NCBI GenBank assembly: GCA_027050975.1 | Contig: JALUAR010000039.1 | Coordinates: forward strand, 1 to 6,036 | Direction: 5' to 3' | Source of the DNA: Thermodesulfovibrio sp. | GTDB lineage: Bacteria; Nitrospirota; Thermodesulfovibrionia; Thermodesulfovibrionales; JdFR-85 | DNA: 6,036 bases | In this document: positions 1-6,030 of the stretch, piece after piece | Position numbering within the stretch: position 1 is the first letter of the stretch | How the letters are laid out: every line of letters starts with the position of its first letter | Made by a program: the position numbers and the translations under genes | Notes under the pieces: model-generated | What the model saw: only the letters and a program-made list of their open reading frames with translations | Told to the model about the DNA's origin: nothing | Database searches by the model: none

Positions 1-3
1 CAT
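1..3 (-). CDS. Start codon of a gene that leaves the window on the left (product not visible)
   Basis: Only the first codon lies inside the window. Read on the minus strand, positions 14 to 1 give a purine-rich Shine-Dalgarno block (GAGGGGGG, 14-7), a three-base spacer and then ATG. A sigma-28-type promoter lies about 78 bp upstream in the same orientation (81-107), closely matching the one in front of the chemoreceptor gene at 339-2363. The product cannot be read. From the promoter I infer a member of the flagellar/chemotaxis regulon, possibly another chemoreceptor or a motility accessory protein. The start signal itself is well supported; the function is a prediction. Confidence 0.5.
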
Positions 4-6
4 AAT

Positions 7-14
7 CCCCCCTC
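7..14 (-). promoter_or_regulatory. Ribosome binding site of the left-edge gene
   Basis: The minus strand reads GAGGGGGG followed by ATT and ATG. This strong purine block close to a start codon is the main evidence that a gene begins at position 3 and runs off the window. Confidence 0.5.
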
Positions 15-80
15 AACATCTCAGAATTTAACACGCTTCCCGATAATTAGAGCACTAACTGCAATTATAACTAATAATAC

Positions 81-107
81 TAATCGTCCATTTTCCTGAA
101 AACTTTA
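81..107 (-). promoter_or_regulatory. Sigma-28 (FliA-type) promoter of the left-edge gene
   Basis: On the minus strand the sequence is TAAAGTTT (107-100), an 11-base spacer (99-89) and GACGATTA (88-81). The established FliA/sigma-28 consensus is TAAAGTTT, 11 bases, GCCGATAA, so the -35 element is a perfect match and the -10 element matches 6 of 8. The expected transcription start is near 74, giving a leader of about 70 bases before the ATG at 3. The 32-bp block 81-112 matches 28 of 32 positions of the block 2420-2451 in front of the chemoreceptor gene. Most differences fall in the spacer, as expected for a conserved promoter rather than a recent duplication. Confidence 0.8.
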
Positions 108-240
108 ATCAAGCAGGATACTAAAAAACAGATATTTTTACATATTTCTTCTCTAAAACTTTTACCAGATAATTGAAATAGAAATGATTGATAGACAACA
201 ATCTGTTAGCAGAACAGCTATTTTTGACACCGGAATTATA

Positions 241-269
241 AAGACTAAAAGGTCCATTCTTTAAGTCCT
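241..269 (-). terminator. Weak terminator-like hairpin downstream of the chemoreceptor gene
   Basis: Read on the minus strand, GACTTAAA (267-260) can pair with TTTTAGTC (250-243), with one mismatch and two flanking G-T wobbles. The following bases are TTTATAATT. The stem is short and AT-rich and the T tract is interrupted, so it is a marginal intrinsic terminator. It lies about 70 bp beyond the stop codon, where one would be expected, and is the best candidate in the spacer. Confidence 0.22.
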
Positions 270-338
270 GCAAGTGCATGGTAGAGTATGGTTATCAGAA
301 ATCAAATCTTCAGTATGAATCTAAAACCATCCATGTTG

Positions 339-2363
339 TCAACTCTCCACTGTTGATACAGCCTCGGACTTCACTTCCGGGGATATATGGCCGCTTTCGC
401 TCTCCTTTTTGATTAAGTCCAGCAACGATATTATTCTGTTTGCCTCCTTTTTCAAATCGTTGAATAACGCCTCGGCTCGTTCCGTATGGCCCATATTGCA
501 GGCATCAACAATCTCTTTTCCTAATAAATGCACCCTTCTATGTGGCTCTTCAAGGGCCCTGAAACTCGGTAGATTACCAAACATCTTTATCCCCTCGCTG
601 TAGTACCACTTACCAAGACGACAGTTGTGATGGTCAGCTAACTGGGTTGAATCAAGATGGGTGTGGCCCCTTAGATGCTCTGCAATTTTATTTATCCAGA
701 TCCTGTGGTCACCCTTGGCAATATCAAGAATCATTAGCCGATTACCGTCCGTCCTGAAGCCGGAAACCGCACTTCTGAGCTTGTCTGCCACCGCTGTCAG
801 GCTCTCTACCTCATGCATCACTTCCTGAGACATCTTTTCCATCTGTCTGGCAATCTCCGATGTCTTCTCGATATTTCCTGCCACCTCCTCCGCTGCCGAT
901 GACTGCTGCTCAACCGCTGCTGCAATCTGAACCACCTGGTCGCGAACCCTCTGAACAGCATCCACAATATTCAGAAGGCTGTCACCAACGCCTCTTATCT
1001 GCTCTGTTGCTTTGGTGACCTCCTCGGAAGCCTCCTGCATGGATTTCATTGTTTCCGAAGCATCTCCCTGTACAGCGGAAATCCTCTCGCTAATCTCTTC
1101 AGTAGCCTTTATGGTCCTTTCGGCAAGCTTTCTTACCTCGTCAGCAACAACGGCAAATCCTCTGCCCTGCTCCCCGGCACGAGCGGCCTCGATAGCAGCA
1201 TTCAGGGCAAGCAGATTTGTCTGGTCTGCTATATCATTAATAACGGTAACTATTTCGCTTATCTCTGTCACCTTTCCATTCAGTTTCTCTACCATTGATG
1301 CCAGCTTAACTGTGGAATTATAAACACTGTTTATTGTATTTACTGCATCCTCTGCAACATCCTTACCTTTTGATGCAATGTCCATTGCTTCAGAGGATGT
1401 CTCCGAGGCCTCTGAGGCATTCTTTGCTATATCCGTTATTGTCTGACTCATCTGCTCAGCAGCTGTCGCAATTCTCTCAGCCTGTGCTCTCTGCAGTTTA
1501 CCACCCTGTTCTGTCTTCTCTGCCTGCTGTCTGAGTGACTCTATTACAGAAACAATATCTACGGTATTACTGATAACACTGTCTATCATGCTCTTTAATG
1601 ACTGGACCATCCTGTTCATGCTGTTGGCAAATTTTCCAATCTCATCCTTCTTGTCTGTGAAATCAAGCTTCACACTCAGATTGCCTGCTGCCAGTTCCTC
1701 CGTCTTTTCGGTAAGAGCAGAAAGTGGTACTGTTATACTGCGGTAAATCACTATCACACTGCCTACAATAATCAAAAATGCAACTGCCAGACAGACAAAA
1801 AGTATTATCTGTCCTCGATTTATGTTGTTATCCAGCCTGGTGAATATATCATCCCTCATCTTTTGATACTCCTGCTCGAGAATCTTGAACCCTTTGAATG
1901 CAGGACCGTCATCCACTTTAACAACCCTGTCAATCTCAGCAGGTGACTTTCCTTCGGCTCTCAGACGTATTGCCGTGGAAAGTTTGGTATTGTAGTCCTT
2001 AATAACAGAGTCTATTAATCCGAGAGCCTCTCTTTCAGACTCCGTGACTCCAGACAGATTGATATACTCCTGAATCGCCTTCTGTACATTCTCATAGTTC
2101 TTTCTGAACCTCTCAACATATTTTTCCTGCCCCCTCAGGACATAGTTCTTAAAGTTATGAATCCCCCCTCCGTAACCAAAGTTAGACTTTATATCCATCA
2201 GTAGCTGCTGTCTGTGAACAACCTGGGACTCATTGAATTTCCACAAAGATCTTATATCAGACATTGTTTTAAAAACCATGGCAAAGGTGGCAACAAAAAC
2301 AATTACCATACACCCCATCTGAATGTAAAATTTACCCTTTAGTGTCAGATTCTTTACATTCAT
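339..2363 (-). CDS. Methyl-accepting chemotaxis protein, membrane-bound, with C-terminal CZB zinc-binding domain
   Basis: This 674-residue chemoreceptor signals through CheW/CheA to the flagellar motor. A short cytoplasmic N-terminus precedes TM1 (about 13-33). A helical periplasmic sensor region (34-184) contains the motif HNFKNYVLRG (69-78). TM2 is at about 185-207 and a HAMP domain with the DEIG motif (240-243) follows to about 262. The long coiled-coil signalling domain has the conserved hairpin tip (about 371-417, including QTNLLALNAAIEAARAGEQG) and candidate methylation pairs such as EQ 303-304 and EE 492-493. After the bundle, residues about 545-650 form a CZB domain: CRLGKWY (581-587), with likely zinc ligands H553, C581, H608 and H612. 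In known CZB proteins (e.g. TlpD) this site senses zinc or hypochlorite; here that is inferred. No CheR-tethering pentapeptide ends the protein. The start is ATG with GGGAGG ten bases upstream, behind a sigma-28-type promoter. The periplasmic ligand is unknown. Confidence 0.96.
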   Translation of the reverse strand: MNVKNLTLKGKFYIQMGCMVIVFVATFAMVFKTMSDIRSLWKFNESQVVHRQQLLMDIKSNFGYGGGIHNFKNYVLRGQEKYVERFRKNYENVQKAIQEYINLSGVTESEREALGLIDSVIKDYNTKLSTAIRLRAEGKSPAEIDRVVKVDDGPAFKGFKILEQEYQKMRDDIFTRLDNNINRGQIILFVCLAVAFLIIVGSVIVIYRSITVPLSALTEKTEELAAGNLSVKLDFTDKKDEIGKFANSMNRMVQSLKSMIDSVISNTVDIVSVIESLRQQAEKTEQGGKLQRAQAERIATAAEQMSQTITDIAKNASEASETSSEAMDIASKGKDVAEDAVNTINSVYNSTVKLASMVEKLNGKVTEISEIVTVINDIADQTNLLALNAAIEAARAGEQGRGFAVVADEVRKLAERTIKATEEISERISAVQGDASETMKSMQEASEEVTKATEQIRGVGDSLLNIVDAVQRVRDQVVQIAAAVEQQSSAAEEVAGNIEKTSEIARQMEKMSQEVMHEVESLTAVADKLRSAVSGFRTDGNRLMILDIAKGDHRIWINKIAEHLRGHTHLDSTQLADHHNCRLGKWYYSEGIKMFGNLPSFRALEEPHRRVHLLGKEIVDACNMGHTERAEALFNDLKKEANRIISLLDLIKKESESGHISPEVKSEAVSTVES

Positions 2364-2373
2364 TGATTTATAA

Positions 2374-2379
2374 CCTCCC
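2374..2379 (-). promoter_or_regulatory. Ribosome binding site of the chemoreceptor gene
   Basis: GGGAGG on the minus strand lies ten bases upstream of the ATG at 2363. The spacing is slightly long but acceptable. No other start codon fits the protein better, since TM1 follows immediately. Confidence 0.6.
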
Positions 2380-2419
2380 GAACATTTTTGTTGTTAATAA
2401 ACCATTTTCTTCTATAGAT

Positions 2420-2446
2420 TAATCGTCCTTTTTTATAAAAACTTTA
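2420..2446 (-). promoter_or_regulatory. Sigma-28 (FliA-type) promoter of the chemoreceptor gene
   Basis: On the minus strand the sequence is TAAAGTTT (2446-2439), an 11-base spacer (2438-2428) and GACGATTA (2427-2420). The -35 element matches the FliA consensus perfectly, the -10 element matches 6 of 8, and the spacer has the canonical length. The expected transcription start is near 2413, giving a leader of about 50 bases. Chemoreceptors are classic class-3 flagellar genes under sigma-28, so position and gene type agree. The variant -10 GACGATTA is identical in the promoter at 81-107 and may be the preferred form in this organism. Confidence 0.85.
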
Positions 2447-2458
2447 ATCAAAAAATCG

Positions 2459-2488
2459 TTAAAATCTGCGGGGTTTATTTCGGATAAT
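2459..2488 (+). promoter_or_regulatory. Candidate promoter of the radical SAM gene
   Basis: The plus strand shows TTAAAA (2459-2464), an 18-base spacer and GATAAT (2483-2488), a 4 of 6 and 5 of 6 match to the housekeeping sigma-70 elements. The same bases can be read as a poor sigma-28-like site: TAAAATCT, 12 bases, TCGGATAA, which is 6 of 8 in each box but with a spacer one base too long. The expected transcription start is near 2495. The site sits back to back with the chemoreceptor promoter, about 12 bp away. Confidence 0.35.
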
Positions 2489-2537
2489 TTAGCCCCATTG
2501 ACAGCACGTGTGGTCATGGCATCTTAATCGGATGGGA

Positions 2538-3875
2538 ATGAAAAGTTTAAAATATAGTATGGCCAGAGAAAAAAGAATTCTTCTTATTAACCCCTGGATA
2601 TACGACTTTGCAGCCGTAAATATGTGGGCCCGTCCTCTGGGACTTCTTAAGGTTGCCGAGTATCTCTCCAGCTATGATGTTGAGATTAAGTTCATAGACT
2701 GTCTTAATACCTTCAGGAGGAAAAGATATAATATGGGCAAATATCCAAAAGAGACCTTACCCACTCCAGAACCTGTCAAGGAGATCAAGAGGCGCTACGG
2801 ACGTTATGGCATCTCCAAGGATGAGTTTATTGAACGATTAAAAGAGGCATATCCGGTGGATGCCATATTGGTAACCTCAATTATGACCTACTGGTATCCG
2901 GCCGTTATTGACATAATCAATATATGCAGAGAGCATTATCCAGACACTCCGATAATCCTGGGAGGCATATATGCCACCCTCTGTAAAGAACATGCAGAGA
3001 GAACCACAAAGGCGGACAAAATCATACCAGGGCCTGCAGATGGAAGGCTAATCAAGGCCCTTAACGACTTTGGAGTGAGTCTGAAACAGACTAACAAAAA
3101 GGTTCCATATTATAAGCTCGGCCTTTACACCGATATCTCCTATGCACCAGTGCTGACATCAATAGGCTGTCCTTTCCGCTGCAGCTACTGCGCTTCGGGC
3201 CTTCTGAGAACCGACTTTATCCAGAGACCAACTAATGAGATCTTATCAGAGATTCAGCAGCTGCACAGTCTTGGTGTTCAAGATATGGCCTTCTATGATG
3301 ATGCCTTGCTTTACAGGTCGGATTACCATATAAAACCCTTATTGAGGGGAATTGCCGAAATGAATCTTCCCGTCAGGTTTCATACTCCGAACGGACTGCA
3401 TGCCCGCTATATTGATTGGGAGATTGCCAGGTTAATGTACCTGGGTAACTTCAAGACAATAAGGCTAAGCCTTGAGACAGTCAACCCTGAGAGGCAGAAA
3501 GCAACAGGCGGAAAGGTAGGGAATGAGGAACTTCGGGAGGCTGTTAGTCTTCTGAAGAAAGCTGGCTTCTCCGCTGAACATATAGGAGTCTATTTAATGT
3601 ACGGCCTGCCCGATCAGAACATTGAAGAGGTTTGGGAAGGCGTACGTTTTCTCAAGGATTTGAAAGTAAGAATAAATCTGGCGGAATATTCCCCCATTCC
3701 CGGCACAAAGGACTGGGAAAGGCTTGTCAAAGATGGAGTTATAGATGAAGAGATTGATCCCCTTCTGACTAATAACTCCGTATTTTCGGTTCTATATTCC
3801 GGTTACAGGCATGAGGATATAAAGAGACTTAAGGATGATGTTGTCAGATACAACCAGAGCATCACCTCTTCCTGA
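2538..3875 (+). CDS. Radical SAM protein with B12-binding-like N-terminal domain, function unknown
   Basis: The 445-residue product is an orphan radical SAM enzyme; substrate and reaction are not recognised. The N-terminal part (about 10-180) resembles the Rossmann-like cobalamin-binding domain of this superfamily: KRILLINPW (12-20) opens it, and GGIYATL (142-148) matches the usual GGPHAT region. The usual DxHxxG cobalamin motif is absent; the equivalent site reads DCLNTF, without the histidine. The radical SAM barrel carries the cluster motif CPFRCSYC (C211, C215, C218). Other family signatures are RLSLET (309-314), YGLPDQ (355-360) and YSPIPGT (384-390). No cysteine follows C218, so there is no SPASM-type or other auxiliary cluster, and the methylthiotransferase layout (MiaB, RimO) does not fit. 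The start is uncertain: GTG 2508, ATG 2532, ATG 2538 and ATG 2559 are all in frame. I chose 2538 because GGATGGG precedes it; 2559 begins just before the domain and is also plausible. Confidence 0.85.
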   Translation: MKSLKYSMAREKRILLINPWIYDFAAVNMWARPLGLLKVAEYLSSYDVEIKFIDCLNTFRRKRYNMGKYPKETLPTPEPVKEIKRRYGRYGISKDEFIERLKEAYPVDAILVTSIMTYWYPAVIDIINICREHYPDTPIILGGIYATLCKEHAERTTKADKIIPGPADGRLIKALNDFGVSLKQTNKKVPYYKLGLYTDISYAPVLTSIGCPFRCSYCASGLLRTDFIQRPTNEILSEIQQLHSLGVQDMAFYDDALLYRSDYHIKPLLRGIAEMNLPVRFHTPNGLHARYIDWEIARLMYLGNFKTIRLSLETVNPERQKATGGKVGNEELREAVSLLKKAGFSAEHIGVYLMYGLPDQNIEEVWEGVRFLKDLKVRINLAEYSPIPGTKDWERLVKDGVIDEEIDPLLTNNSVFSVLYSGYRHEDIKRLKDDVVRYNQSITSS

Positions 3876-4335
3876 GAGTAGTCACCGCCATCGCCACAAT
3901 CCCCTCTCCACGGCCAACAAACCCCATCCCCTCGTTAGTCTTTGCCTTGATGTTAACCCTGCCCTTTCCCACTCCGGAATTTTCGATTCTATCCACCATC
4001 TCTGGTATATACGGAGCAAGCTTTGGCTTTTCAGTAATTATTGTTGCGTCTATCATCTCAACAGTATACCCTGATTCTTCCGCAAGGGTTAAAATCATCT
4101 GGAACATCTTAAGGCTTGAGGCATCCTTCCACCTTGCATCCGTATCAGGAAAGTGCTTGCCAATGTCTCCCTTGCCTAATGCACCTATTATTGAATCCGT
4201 TATTGCGTGAAGAAGGACGTCTCCGTCAGAGTGTCCCAGAAGTCCCTTCTCAAAAGGTATCTCTACTGCACCGAGTATTAGCTTTCTTCCTTCCACAAGC
4301 CTGTGGGAATCATATCCGATTCCTACGCGAATCAT
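3862..4335 (-). CDS. ispF: 2-C-methyl-D-erythritol 2,4-cyclodiphosphate synthase (EC 4.6.1.12)
   Basis: IspF cyclises CDP-methylerythritol 2-phosphate to methylerythritol 2,4-cyclodiphosphate with release of CMP, in the MEP isoprenoid pathway in the cytoplasm. At 157 residues it has the normal family length and is complete. The metal-binding residues are present: D9 and H11 in GIGYDSH, and H43 after the HSDGD motif (35-39). The conserved GDIGKHFPDTD (56-66) and the C-terminal KTNEGMGFVGRGEG (132-145) region are intact. IspF works as a homotrimer with active sites between subunits (family knowledge). Its ATG overlaps the TGA of ispD by four bases (ATGA), with GGAG only two bases upstream, so translational coupling to ispD is likely. 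Its last 14 bases overlap the end of the convergent radical SAM gene. Confidence 0.97.
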   Translation of the reverse strand: MIRVGIGYDSHRLVEGRKLILGAVEIPFEKGLLGHSDGDVLLHAITDSIIGALGKGDIGKHFPDTDARWKDASSLKMFQMILTLAEESGYTVEMIDATIITEKPKLAPYIPEMVDRIENSGVGKGRVNIKAKTNEGMGFVGRGEGIVAMAVTTLRKR

Positions 4336-5012
4336 GGCTCCATTGAAAGCAAAGTCTCCGCTATTGTCAAATCCTCCGGAGTTGTGATCTTGATATTTTT
4401 ATAGTCACCCTCAACCACTTTTATCCTGCCTCCGTAGTGCTCCACCACAGCTGCGTCATCTGTGAAGAATCTCCTCTCACTCATGGTTTTCCTATAGGCA
4501 TCCTTAAGTATCCTGCATCTGAATACCTGTGGGGTTTGAACCGCAACAAGACTCTCTCTCTTGAGGGTCTCCTTAACAATATCTCCACTAACAACCTTTA
4601 TCGTATCCTTGGGAGGAAAAGCCGGAATCACACCATCACAATCATGTACCGATGATATTATTCTCCTTATAAGGCTAACCGAAACAAGGGGCCTCACCCC
4701 ATCATGAATCAGGACAAGGCTACCATCTCTTTCAACCAGTTCAAGACCATGATAAACCGACTCCTGACGTTCCTTTCCACCAGGGGCGATCTTCTTTATC
4801 TTTTCAAAGCCATGTTTTTCAAAGAGGGTAAGCCCCTTTTCCATATCAGCCTCAGGAAGAACGGGAATGATCTCCACTATCTCCTCTACGGCATGGAGGG
4901 CCTTCAGTGACCAGACAATCACTGGAAGGCCCCGTAGCTCTGCAAAGACCTTATTGCCTCCGAATCTCCTGCCCGAGCCTGCAGCAGGCACTATGGCAAT
5001 CACCTCAGTCAT
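4332..5012 (-). CDS. ispD: 2-C-methyl-D-erythritol 4-phosphate cytidylyltransferase (EC 2.7.7.60)
   Basis: IspD joins CTP and methylerythritol 4-phosphate to form CDP-methylerythritol plus pyrophosphate, two steps before IspF. With the chosen start it has 226 residues, a normal length. The nucleotide-binding loop PAAGSGRRF lies at 9-17 with lysine K21. GGKERQESV (78-86), HDGVRP (103-108), KDT (136-138), R152 ahead of TPQ (160-162), TDDA (184-187) and K208 in the NIKITTPEDL segment all match family signatures. The loop reads GGNKVF where many homologues have a proline before the lysine, a mild variation. I prefer the ATG at 5012, with AGGAG nine bases upstream; a TTG at 5018 would add two residues and overlap the upstream TGA by four bases, but its spacing to AGGAG is only about three bases. 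It follows the PIN-TRAM gene by 2 bp, so the genes form one operon. Confidence 0.97.
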   Translation of the reverse strand: MTEVIAIVPAAGSGRRFGGNKVFAELRGLPVIVWSLKALHAVEEIVEIIPVLPEADMEKGLTLFEKHGFEKIKKIAPGGKERQESVYHGLELVERDGSLVLIHDGVRPLVSVSLIRRIISSVHDCDGVIPAFPPKDTIKVVSGDIVKETLKRESLVAVQTPQVFRCRILKDAYRKTMSERRFFTDDAAVVEHYGGRIKVVEGDYKNIKITTPEDLTIAETLLSMEP

Positions 5013-5014
5013 TA

Positions 5015-6016
5015 TCAATGACTCCTGACATCTTCTCTTTCATGCTCATTTTTTGGCCTTGAGAATATCATCCTTCCCGCGGTGGTCTGGAGAACACTGG
5101 TAACAGAGACATCAATATTTTTACCGATAAACCTTCTGCCGTTTTCAACCACAACCATGGTACCGTCATCGAGATAGGCGACTCCCTGGTTGTGCTCCTT
5201 ACCCTCTTTCAACACAAAGACACGCATACTCTCTCCTGGCAGCACCACCGGTTTCAGGGCATTGGCCAGCTCGTTAATATTCAGAACAACCACTCCCTGA
5301 AGTTGTGCCACCTTGTTCAGATTGAAGTCATTAGTTAGTATCTTGGCGTCCAGCATTTTTGCAAGGGCGACCAGCTTGGCATCAACCTCTTTTATCTTGG
5401 GGAAATCCTCTTCAATGATCTTAACGGTTATGCCTGACATCTTTTGCATCCTGTGAAGTACATCCAGGCCTCTTCTTCCGCGAGCCCGTCTCAGACTATC
5501 AGAAGAGTCAGCTACGTGCTGCAACTCCTGGAGTATGAACTGCGGAACAATAAGAGTACCCTCAATAAAACCTGTCTCGCATACATCGGCTATCCTTCCA
5601 TCGATGATTACACTTGTGTCAAGTATCTTCTGGTTGCTCTCAAGTGCCTGTCCTTTCAGAAGACGAAGAATCCCTGAAACCGACAAATTCTTCCCTCTGC
5701 TTGCACCTATTAACATCCCTCCGTATCCAAACAGTGCTTTAACTGCATAGTTAATAATCTCTAAACTACCGGTTATAAGTGATGAAAAAGGCACAAGGAG
5801 AAGCCTGGCAAAGAGGATTCCCAGGAGGAGACCAATAAAGGCACCAATAAATCTGCCTGTATTCACCCTCTCAAATAATGAGTTAAAAAGGAGGGTTATT
5901 ATTCCTAAAAAGAGCCCTATTGCTCCTCCTGTAAGGGCATACCCATAATAGCTGCCGACCTGATATCCACCCCCAACAAAGGCAAAGAGAACCAAAATCT
6001 TAAGTATCTTAAGCAC
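5015..6016 (-). CDS. yacL: YacL-type membrane-anchored PIN-TRAM domain protein
   Basis: The product is a putative membrane-bound ribonuclease of unknown target. The N-terminal third (about 1-105) is hydrophobic with roughly four membrane segments. A PIN nuclease domain follows (about 130-250): LDTSVIIDGRI (132-142) with D133, E164 in ILQEL, D212 and D230 in TNDFN are the expected acidic metal-binding residues. A TRAM domain, a predicted RNA-binding fold, covers about 256-322. This order is that of Bacillus YacL, which also sits beside ispD and ispF, and of related PIN-TRAM proteins in other phyla. The 333-residue length is close to the family norm. An in-frame GTG at 6025 overlaps the AGGAGG sequence itself, so I chose the GTG at 6016, eight bases downstream of AGGAGG. 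It is the first gene of the visible operon. The nuclease activity is family inference, and the gene name is by analogy. Confidence 0.9.
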   Translation of the reverse strand: MLKILKILVLFAFVGGGYQVGSYYGYALTGGAIGLFLGIITLLFNSLFERVNTGRFIGAFIGLLLGILFARLLLVPFSSLITGSLEIINYAVKALFGYGGMLIGASRGKNLSVSGILRLLKGQALESNQKILDTSVIIDGRIADVCETGFIEGTLIVPQFILQELQHVADSSDSLRRARGRRGLDVLHRMQKMSGITVKIIEEDFPKIKEVDAKLVALAKMLDAKILTNDFNLNKVAQLQGVVVLNINELANALKPVVLPGESMRVFVLKEGKEHNQGVAYLDDGTMVVVENGRRFIGKNIDVSVTSVLQTTAGRMIFSRPKNEHEREDVRSH

Positions 6017-6024
6017 CTTTCTCA

Positions 6025-6030
6025 CCTCCT
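6025..6030 (-). promoter_or_regulatory. Ribosome binding site that decides the yacL start
   Basis: The minus strand reads AGGAGG here, then TGAGAAAG and GTG at 6016-6014, an eight-base spacing that is near ideal. The earlier in-frame GTG at 6025 uses the last G of this motif, so it cannot be the codon served by it. The promoter of the operon must lie beyond the right edge. Confidence 0.65.

Larger units (their letters stand above)
4..338. other. AT-rich intergenic region with one promoter and no gene
   Basis: This stretch lies between the stop codon of the chemoreceptor gene and the start of the left-edge gene. It is AT-rich and stops interrupt all frames. The supported contents are the ribosome binding site at 7-14 and the sigma-28-type promoter at 81-107. 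A weak terminator-like hairpin lies at 241-269. No RNA gene was recognised. A plus-strand frame starting at the ATG near 278 runs into the antisense of the chemoreceptor gene and has no coding character. Confidence 0.6.

Noticed and set aside
39..46. CCCGATAA on the plus strand, similar to the sigma-28 -10 element
   Set aside because: There is no TAAAGTTT-like box at the required distance upstream and no plus-strand gene downstream.
186..222. Short inverted repeats (GATTG 186-190 with CAATC 199-203; CTGTT 203-207 with AACAG 213-217), the second near a plus-strand T run at 221-225
   Set aside because: The stems are only five base pairs, no plus-strand gene ends here for a terminator to serve, and such short repeats are expected by chance in AT-rich DNA.
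224..242. TTGACA at 224-229 followed by TATAAA at 237-242, resembling a sigma-70 promoter
   Set aside because: The spacer is only seven bases, far below the 16-18 needed, and no plus-strand gene follows.
1012..1534. Plus-strand open frames at 1012-1323 and 1334-1534, and another at 409-603
   Set aside because: They lie antisense to the chemoreceptor gene. The long coiled-coil heptads give an antisense frame with few stops, the translations are low-complexity Ser/Ala/Leu-rich, and none has a convincing ribosome binding site.
81..2451. Repeat pair 81-112 and 2420-2451 as ends of a mobile element or an insertion duplication
   Set aside because: The copies are direct, imperfect, confined to promoter boxes and flank a normal chemoreceptor gene; no transposase, terminal inverted repeats or target duplication is seen.
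2538..3875. Identification of the radical SAM protein as a methylthiotransferase (MiaB/RimO) or SPASM-type peptide-modifying enzyme
   Set aside because: It lacks the N-terminal three-cysteine cluster and C-terminal TRAM domain of the former and the C-terminal cysteines of the latter.
3835..4910. Plus-strand open frames across ispF and ispD (for example 3835-4074, 3947-4210, 4116-4346, 4437-4655, 4704-4910)
   Set aside because: They are shadows of two highly conserved enzymes on the other strand and resemble no known protein.
5444..5750. Plus-strand open frames at 5444-5677 and 5535-5750
   Set aside because: They are antisense to the PIN domain gene, overlap each other in different frames and have no start signals.
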